64,000 nucleotides of DNA from Candidatus Gugararchaeum adminiculabundum (GTDB taxonomy: Archaea; Micrarchaeota; Micrarchaeia; Burarchaeales; Gugararchaeaceae): the NCBI GenBank assembly GCA_902384795.1, contig CABMDC010000004.1, positions 65,002-129,001 on the forward strand, given 5' to 3'. This document shows, in pieces, positions 59,687 to 64,000 of the stretch; within the stretch, counting starts at the first letter, position 1; every line of letters begins with the position of its first letter. The notes below the pieces were generated by a model. It saw nothing but the letters and a program-made list of their open reading frames with translations, did no database searches and was not told where the DNA came from. A program made the position numbers and the translations under genes.

Positions 59687-60302
59687 GTCAAGGCACGATA
59701 TCGCCAACCAATACTTGTATGCTTATTCTGAGGAGATAATAGCAGAGGCGGATAGTTTAGGGTGGAAAACGGACAGAGTTGAAAACGAGAAGAACCAGAG
59801 GAAAGAAGTGGAATCCAGATTAACGAAAAGCGCCTATGATTTCGTATTCTTTAACGGCCATGGAACGGATGAGTCTGTTTCCGGCCATGGAGATGAAAAA
59901 CTTGTTGATGCCGGTTCGGCATCAATTTTGAAGGATAAGATAGTGTTTGCCCGGAGCTGTTCCGCGTTGAATACACTTGGAAAAGAAGCTGTCAAAAAAG
60001 GATGCAAAGCGTTCATAGGGTATAACGGGCTTTTCTTTATTTCTTATACAAATGAATACCAGTCAACGCCGCTGAAAGACCCTACTGCAAGGCCGGTGAT
60101 GGAAGTTTCAAATTTGGCAGGGAAGTTGATACTGAAGGGAGATACTGTTCAAACAGCAGTTGAAGCCGCCCAGCGCAAGGCAGGAGATTTAATCCTGAAA
60201 ATGCTGGCTTCAAAAGAACCGTATGATGCTGGAACTTTCAGGGCGCTTTACCAGAATTATATGACGTTTTCTTTTACGGGAGATGGGCAGGCGAAGGCGT
60301 AA
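59661..60302 (+). CDS. Caspase/CHAT-like cysteine peptidase
   Basis: There are 213 residues from GTG 59661. A caspase-fold dyad is visible: H67 in FVFFNGHGTDESVSGHG (the NGHG motif of clan CD) and C100 in KIVFARSCSALNTLG (a strand ending A-R-S-C-S-A). KGCKAFIGYNGLFFI adds the next strand. The rest of the sequence fits a CHAT-type peptidase, which in bacteria and archaea often belongs to gene-cassette defence or programmed-death systems. Repeat B starts two bases after its stop. Membrane segments are absent. The cleavage target is unknown. Confidence 0.75.
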   Translation: MEKRLLLTRSRHDIANQYLYAYSEEIIAEADSLGWKTDRVENEKNQRKEVESRLTKSAYDFVFFNGHGTDESVSGHGDEKLVDAGSASILKDKIVFARSCSALNTLGKEAVKKGCKAFIGYNGLFFISYTNEYQSTPLKDPTARPVMEVSNLAGKLILKGDTVQTAVEAAQRKAGDLILKMLASKEPYDAGTFRALYQNYMTFSFTGDGQAKA

Positions 60303-60304
60303 AT

Positions 60305-60353
60305 TACGGAAGGAATTGAAATAAACTAGGGACGGGGATATTGGGGACGAAGA
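60305..60353 (+). repeat. Repeat B: guaC 3'-end-like repeat (copy 2)
   Basis: TACGGAAGGAATTGAAATAA (60305-60324) matches the end of guaC, and the following bases to 60353 (ACTAGGGACGGGGATATTGG and on) match copy 3 with one inserted base and one mismatch. It starts two bases after the peptidase stop codon. Confidence 0.85.
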
Positions 60354-60429
60354 AGGGATTGACGGACACTATTCAGCGGCAACGTAGACTAGTGACGTTT
60401 TTATACTACTTGAATTCCTATTACCGGTT

Positions 60430-61281
60430 ATGTTCAGAAGGCAGAAAGTGTTGTTGTACCTGATGTTTGCGCTAAATCGCCGCGGAAAAAAGATAACAAA
60501 GACCTATTTAGACAAACTACTTTTCGTTTTGAGGAAAGAAACAAACATTGGAGATTTTGTCAAGTTTTACAATTTTTTCCCTTACAATTACGGGCCTTTT
60601 TCTAACCAGTTTTATTTTGATTTGGCTGATTTGTACAGCCATGCTTATTTGGCGGATGAATTCGAAGTAAAACTGCCTGCAAAAGAGGTAGAAGATTTTT
60701 TGAACGCCGAAGAAAAACAGCTGGCAAACAAAATCATAGAGAAATATGGTGATTATTCTACTGACCAGATTAAGGACTACGTCTATTCGACTTATCCGGA
60801 ATACGCCCAAAAGAGCTTATTGAAAGCCCAAAAAGAGCAGGAAGGGAAACCAGGTATTTTTTCGATTGGCTACGAGAAGAAAGACATTGACCTGTTTTTG
60901 GATTTGTTGGTACAGAATGGCATTGATACGCTGGTGGATGTGCGGGCCAATGCATTCAGCATGAATTTCTCCTTTACAAAATCAAAACTTGTGAATTACC
61001 TTGAGAAGGTGGGAATTGAATATTTGCATGTCCCGGAATTAGGGATTAGCGGCGAATTCAGAAAAGGCCTGGATAGTGATGCTGATTATGTTAAGCTGTT
61101 TGAATTTTATCAAAGCAGCATTTTGCCAAAACAAGCGAAAAAAGTTGAAGAGGTATACGAGCTTGGCAGGAAAAAGCGGATTGCACTGCTGTGTTTTGAA
61201 CAGGATAAGGGGCACTGCCACAGGGGAGTGCTAAGCAAAGAGCTGGAGAGATGCTACGGCGTGCAGGTGACGCATTTATGA
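60430..61281 (+). CDS. DUF4065 (SocA-like)-DUF488 fusion protein
   Basis: There are 283 residues in two domains. Residues 1-135 (FRRQKVLLYLMFALNRRGKKITKTYLDKLLFVLRKE...FYNFFPYNYGPFSNQFYFDL) have the YGP motif and helical pattern of the DUF4065/Panacea (SocA-like antitoxin) domain. Residues 142-283 are DUF488: IFSIGYEKKDIDLFLDLLVQNGIDTLVDVR, then NYLEKVGIEYLHVPELGI, then ALLCFEQDKGHCHRGVLSKEL with conserved Cys-His-Arg. The stop overlaps the next gene's start (ATGA). Fusion of a putative antitoxin-type sensor to DUF488 suggests a defence or stress role; biochemical activity of DUF488 is unknown to me. Confidence 0.8.
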   Translation: MFRRQKVLLYLMFALNRRGKKITKTYLDKLLFVLRKETNIGDFVKFYNFFPYNYGPFSNQFYFDLADLYSHAYLADEFEVKLPAKEVEDFLNAEEKQLANKIIEKYGDYSTDQIKDYVYSTYPEYAQKSLLKAQKEQEGKPGIFSIGYEKKDIDLFLDLLVQNGIDTLVDVRANAFSMNFSFTKSKLVNYLEKVGIEYLHVPELGISGEFRKGLDSDADYVKLFEFYQSSILPKQAKKVEEVYELGRKKRIALLCFEQDKGHCHRGVLSKELERCYGVQVTHL

Positions 61282-62045
61282 AAGAGAGATTGCTGGTGCT
61301 TGCCAAAGCAGCGCCGGAAGCAAGCCAAAAGTACGAAGAGCTCATTTGTGTTGCGGGGATTACAGACAAAGGAGAATGGAGGCGGATTTACCCAATTCCG
61401 TGGGAACTTTTTTTGAAGACAAGCGCTTCAAGGTTTAGAAAAAAATGGTGGATTGAATACGAGCTTGCTTCGGATAAACCTTCAGATTACAGGCCTGAGA
61501 GCAGAAAAATAAAGTTTGAGACCATAAAGCCAGTAAGAGAAGCGTCGTTTAAAGAAATAGATGCGCTGCTTTCGCAAAGAGTCCAAACACTGGACGAAAT
61601 AGGGGAAAAAGGAGTGAAAATCCAGTCGTTGGGCGTTGTGCAGCCAAGAGAAGTTTTAGATTTTCTTCCTTCAGACAACCCACATTATGAAAAACTAGTA
61701 ACGATGGGCAAACAACAGGATTTGTTCGGCCAATCGGCAATGAAACTTAACCCGCCTAAATTCAAGTACAGATATAGATTCAAAGATGATGCCGAGGGAA
61801 AAATACACGAAAATCTGTGTGAAGACTGGGAGGCCGTAATGCTTTACATAAACTGCGAAAGAATGCGGCTTGCAGGAAGATATCCTGACGAAAAAACGGT
61901 CCATGAAAAAGTAAGGCAGAAAATGCTCAGGGACATATTCAAGCAGGGGAAAGTATACTTCATAGTCGGATCGCATTACAGGTTTCCGACATTCATGATA
62001 GTTGGCGTCGTTTATCCGAAGAAAGAGGATATGAAACGTGGTTAG
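61278..62045 (+). CDS. Unknown partner of the DUF4065-DUF488 protein
   Basis: From ATG 61278 the protein has 255 residues and overlaps the preceding stop by four bases. MKERLLVLAKAAPEASQKYEELICVAGITDKGEWRRIYPIPWELF opens with a beta-rich module. RIYPIPW and SRFRKKWWIEYE are distinctive. The C-terminal half holds Arg/Lys-rich helices (NCERMRLAGRYPDEKTVHEKVRQKMLRDIF) and ends YFIVGSHYRFPTFMIVGVVYP, a beta strand with a conserved-looking GSHxRFP. No enzyme family can be named. It is translationally coupled to the DUF488 fusion, so the two form one module. Confidence 0.7.
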   Translation: MKERLLVLAKAAPEASQKYEELICVAGITDKGEWRRIYPIPWELFLKTSASRFRKKWWIEYELASDKPSDYRPESRKIKFETIKPVREASFKEIDALLSQRVQTLDEIGEKGVKIQSLGVVQPREVLDFLPSDNPHYEKLVTMGKQQDLFGQSAMKLNPPKFKYRYRFKDDAEGKIHENLCEDWEAVMLYINCERMRLAGRYPDEKTVHEKVRQKMLRDIFKQGKVYFIVGSHYRFPTFMIVGVVYPKKEDMKRG

Positions 62046-62101
62046 AACTGTTTGAAGCATCCTTCTGGGCAATAAACAGTTAAGGTATCCTGCGGCTGGG
62101 A

Positions 62102-62160
62102 GCGAGAACTCGATACGGAAGGAATTGAAATAGAACTAGGGACGGGGATATTGGGGACGG
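62102..62160 (+). repeat. Repeat C: guaC 3'-end-like repeat (copy 3)
   Basis: The first 31 bases (62102-62132) are identical to the guaC end (59115-59145), and the remainder to 62160 matches copy 2. It lies 56 bases after the stop of the second cassette's last gene. It is a non-coding remnant here. Confidence 0.85.
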
Positions 62161-62220
62161 AGATTGGATCTCCGGACCTTAGATTTTTTATTCGTTTCTC
62201 ACCAAATACAATGCGATTGA

Positions 62221-63654
62221 ATGTATAACGTAAAAGAAATAGATGAAAACGAAGCCATTGCAATTTTGTCTAAAGATGAGAGTCACTTTTTAGATTTCAA
62301 ACATAGAAAAGTAAGCGGCAATAAATTCCAGAGAATTGCGTGCTCTTTTGCAAATTCCGATGGTGGCGAGATTTACGTAGGGATCTGTGATAAAAAAGAA
62401 ACACCGGTATCTAATCAGCTTGACCTTTGGGACGGACTAGAAAACCAGGAGGAAGCAAATACATTGCTTCAAAACCTGTATAACGAAATATCTCCCTCGA
62501 TAGAACCGCGAGATGCAGAATTTTACAAAATTAAGGGAAACGACCAGAAAGGTTTAGTTCTGAGAATTTTGATAGATAAGAGCCCTAAAATTCATTATAC
62601 CTCTGAGAAAAAAGTGTGGGTGAGAAAAAATGCGCAGTGTATAGAAATTCCTCCACAAGGAGTAGTTGACCTACAATTGTCAAAAGGAGTGACATCTTAC
62701 GAGACACAATTTGTAGAAAATTTTGAAACAGAGAACTTGGAATCTTCTACTGCCTTAAGAAAGTTTTTGGATTACTATTCTCCAAAAAGCGAACCAAGCG
62801 AATTTTTGCGCAAGCAATATCTAATAAGAAAAAAAGATGGCAAGGAATTTGCTACTTACGCAGCAGTTCTGCTTTTTGCAGAAACCCCTTCTGCGATTCT
62901 ACCTAAAAAATGTGCAGTAAAAATAAGCAGATACAATACTTCAGAAAATGAACCGGAAAGAGAGCACTTGGGGGAGCAGACAACCGTAGAAGGCCCGTTG
63001 TATCAACAGATTAGTGATGCGATTTCAAGTATAAAAACAACTATAGGGGATATTTCTGTTTTGACTAGAGATGGCATGGCAAAAGCCGAGTATCCGGCAG
63101 ATGCGATAAAAGAGATATTGGTAAACGCAGTTATTCATAGAGATTATAATATTTCTGAGGATATTCAAGTTTTTATCTTTAATAACAGAATTGTCATTAA
63201 GAGTCCTGGCCTTCTTGCCGGACATGTAACTACCCGGAATATTCTAGAAGAAAGATTTTCGCGTAATAATACAATCGTTAGGATATTGAACAAATTTCAA
63301 AATCCACCAAATAAAGATATCGGAGAAGGTTTGAATACTGCATTTCAAAAAATGAAAGAGGTTAAATTAAAACCGCCGATAATTGAAGAAAGGGATAACT
63401 CAGTGCTAGTTACATTACCACACGAGTATCTGGCAGCACCGGAGGACATGGTTCTTGAATATCTGGAGAAACATGGGGAGATAACGAATAGTATTGGTAG
63501 AACACTTACTGGCATCAAATCAGAAAACAAAATGAAAAATGTCTTTCTTAAATTGGCGAAAAGGAATTTGGTGGAGAGAGTCCCGGATAAACAGAGCATA
63601 AACTCGGCGTGGAGAAAGAAAAGGATTGAACAGCCGATTAAACCCTCAACCTAA
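62221..63654 (+). CDS. Schlafen AlbA-domain ATPase-like regulator
   Basis: There are 477 residues. N-terminal Schlafen AlbA_2 domain: ESHFLDFKHRKVSGNKFQRIACSFANSDGGEIYVGI, with the conserved SFANSDGG and IYVGI, to about residue 135. Centre: FATYAAVLLFAETPSAILPKKCAVKISRY and then a GHKL/HATPase-type domain, with YPADAIKEILVNAVIHRDY as the N-box region and IGEGLNTAF as a lid-like motif. C-terminus: a winged-helix region (DMVLEYLEKHGEITNSIGRTLTG). This is the RecG-like/ATP-binding Slfn protein architecture often found in accessory and defence regions. The only methyltransferase gene of the window follows 70 bases later. Confidence 0.85.
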   Translation: MYNVKEIDENEAIAILSKDESHFLDFKHRKVSGNKFQRIACSFANSDGGEIYVGICDKKETPVSNQLDLWDGLENQEEANTLLQNLYNEISPSIEPRDAEFYKIKGNDQKGLVLRILIDKSPKIHYTSEKKVWVRKNAQCIEIPPQGVVDLQLSKGVTSYETQFVENFETENLESSTALRKFLDYYSPKSEPSEFLRKQYLIRKKDGKEFATYAAVLLFAETPSAILPKKCAVKISRYNTSENEPEREHLGEQTTVEGPLYQQISDAISSIKTTIGDISVLTRDGMAKAEYPADAIKEILVNAVIHRDYNISEDIQVFIFNNRIVIKSPGLLAGHVTTRNILEERFSRNNTIVRILNKFQNPPNKDIGEGLNTAFQKMKEVKLKPPIIEERDNSVLVTLPHEYLAAPEDMVLEYLEKHGEITNSIGRTLTGIKSENKMKNVFLKLAKRNLVERVPDKQSINSAWRKKRIEQPIKPST

Positions 63655-63696
63655 AAGGATAGAATCAATCTTCACCGGCATAAAACCCCGCCAAGC

Positions 63697-63706
63697 TTTA
63701 AATAGT
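63697..63706 (+). promoter_or_regulatory. TATA box of the methyltransferase gene
   Basis: CTTTAAATAG, centred about 27 bases upstream of ATG 63728, predicts a leaderless transcript beginning close to the start codon. Confidence 0.65.
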
Positions 63707-63709
63707 GTG

Positions 63710-63729
63710 ATGTGTCAATTTTGACACAT
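63710..63729. promoter_or_regulatory. Palindromic operator covering the methyltransferase start codon
   Basis: Perfect inverted repeat: ATGTGTCAA (63710-63718), TT, TTGACACAT (63721-63729). The last two bases are the first two of the start codon at 63728. A protein bound here would block both the transcription start and the first codon of the gene. The gene's own N-terminal ribbon-helix-helix domain is the obvious candidate. Confidence 0.75.
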
Positions 63730-64000
63730 GGCGAAGAAGATACAGGTAGTCTTTACAGACGAACAGTGGGATGTGATAGACACCCTCCGCGGCAGGATGG
63801 GGGAGAGCGACGCGGACCTGGTCAGGAACATCGCGATAGCCTGGATGTCGGAAAAGTCCATGATAAAGCCGCGTGGGAATTCCGATGGAAAATTCTATTT
63901 TGTGGATCTTTTCAGCGGAGCCGGCGGGCTTTCGAAAGGTCTTGAGATGGCTGGACTGACCTGTGCCCTGGGGGTCGACTTTGATAAGACCGCCATCAGG
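63728..64000 (+). CDS. DNA cytosine-5 methyltransferase with N-terminal ribbon-helix-helix domain, partial
   Basis: An open frame of 91 codons runs off the right edge. Residues 1-46 (KIQVVFTDEQWDVIDTLRGRMGESDADLVRNIAIAWMSEK) form a ribbon-helix-helix DNA-binding domain of the archaeal CopG type. After a short linker, FYFVDLFSGAGGLSKGLEMAGLTCALGVDFDKTAI is motif I and motif II of an m5C methyltransferase (SAM-binding FxGxG: LFSGAGG). The catalytic PC motif lies outside the window. It is probably a solitary or restriction-modification methyltransferase. The N-terminal domain together with the palindrome over its start suggests self-repression. Confidence 0.9.
   Translation, partial: MAKKIQVVFTDEQWDVIDTLRGRMGESDADLVRNIAIAWMSEKSMIKPRGNSDGKFYFVDLFSGAGGLSKGLEMAGLTCALGVDFDKTAIR

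Noticed and set aside
59115-62160. Repeats A-C as a CRISPR array or IS ends
   Set aside because: Copies are more than 1 kb apart with genes between, they are direct and not terminal inverted, and no transposase or cas gene is near.

Overview
This window is archaeal. The signs are TATA boxes about 25 bases upstream of leaderless starts, T-rich ends instead of hairpin terminators, a tRNA-Gly with a bulge-helix-bulge intron at position 37/38, tRNAs without encoded CCA, an archaeal CCA-adding enzyme, TrmB, two FtsZ genes, mevalonate-route isoprenoid genes and giant parallel beta-helix surface proteins. Moderate GC, small operons and the gene mix recall DPANN genomes of the Diapherotrites/Micrarchaeota kind. 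That lineage call is an inference; no 16S rRNA or ribosomal protein is present to test it.

Layout. 1-6.6 kb: an HTH protein cut by the left edge, cca, two beta-rich envelope-like proteins, a divergent TrmB regulator with palindromic operators, and thpR. 6.7-11.1 kb: tRNA-Gly(TCC) with a 130-nt intron, a membrane-anchored DsbA-like protein, tRNA-Gly(GCC), a beta-lactamase-fold serine hydrolase and ATP-dependent DNA ligase. 11.1-29.9 kb: two tandem giant surface proteins made of NosD/PbH1 beta-helices, Ig/cadherin-like repeats, Cys-rich repeats and a C-terminal membrane anchor. The second is split by one in-frame TAA and has lost its start codon, so it looks like a very recent pseudogene or a gene that is recoded or mis-sequenced. 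30-41 kb: two membrane proteins, adjacent ftsZ genes, a PUR-repeat protein, a ZIP transporter, tRNA-Ala(CGC), a MazF toxin-antitoxin pair, an IMPase-family phosphatase and an ABC exporter. 40.6-45.4 kb: three paralogous lipoproteins. 45.5-50.5 kb: nadM, a candidate structured RNA, two tandem paralogues of unknown role, a TIM-barrel protein, a strikingly multi-branched palindromic element, and trpB2. 50.5-55.2 kb: mevalonate kinase, diphosphomevalonate decarboxylase and ERG8-type phosphomevalonate kinase, which together give the complete classical route from mevalonate to IPP, followed by a frameshifted GNAT-like gene. 55.2-59.1 kb: an AbiE-like pair, a NUDIX hydrolase, an unknown gene and a GMP reductase/IMP dehydrogenase-like gene.

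59.1-64 kb is an accessory region. Copies of the 3' end of the guaC-like gene recur after each of two gene cassettes (a caspase/CHAT-like peptidase trio, and a DUF4065-DUF488 fusion with a partner). Beyond the last copy lie a Schlafen-AlbA/GHKL ATPase and a DNA cytosine-5 methyltransferase with an N-terminal ribbon-helix-helix domain, whose start codon sits inside a perfect palindrome. The repeats suggest stepwise insertion at a gene 3' end and a defence-type cargo. This is the most promising place for an undescribed system.

No rRNA, CRISPR array, transposase or integrase gene was found.
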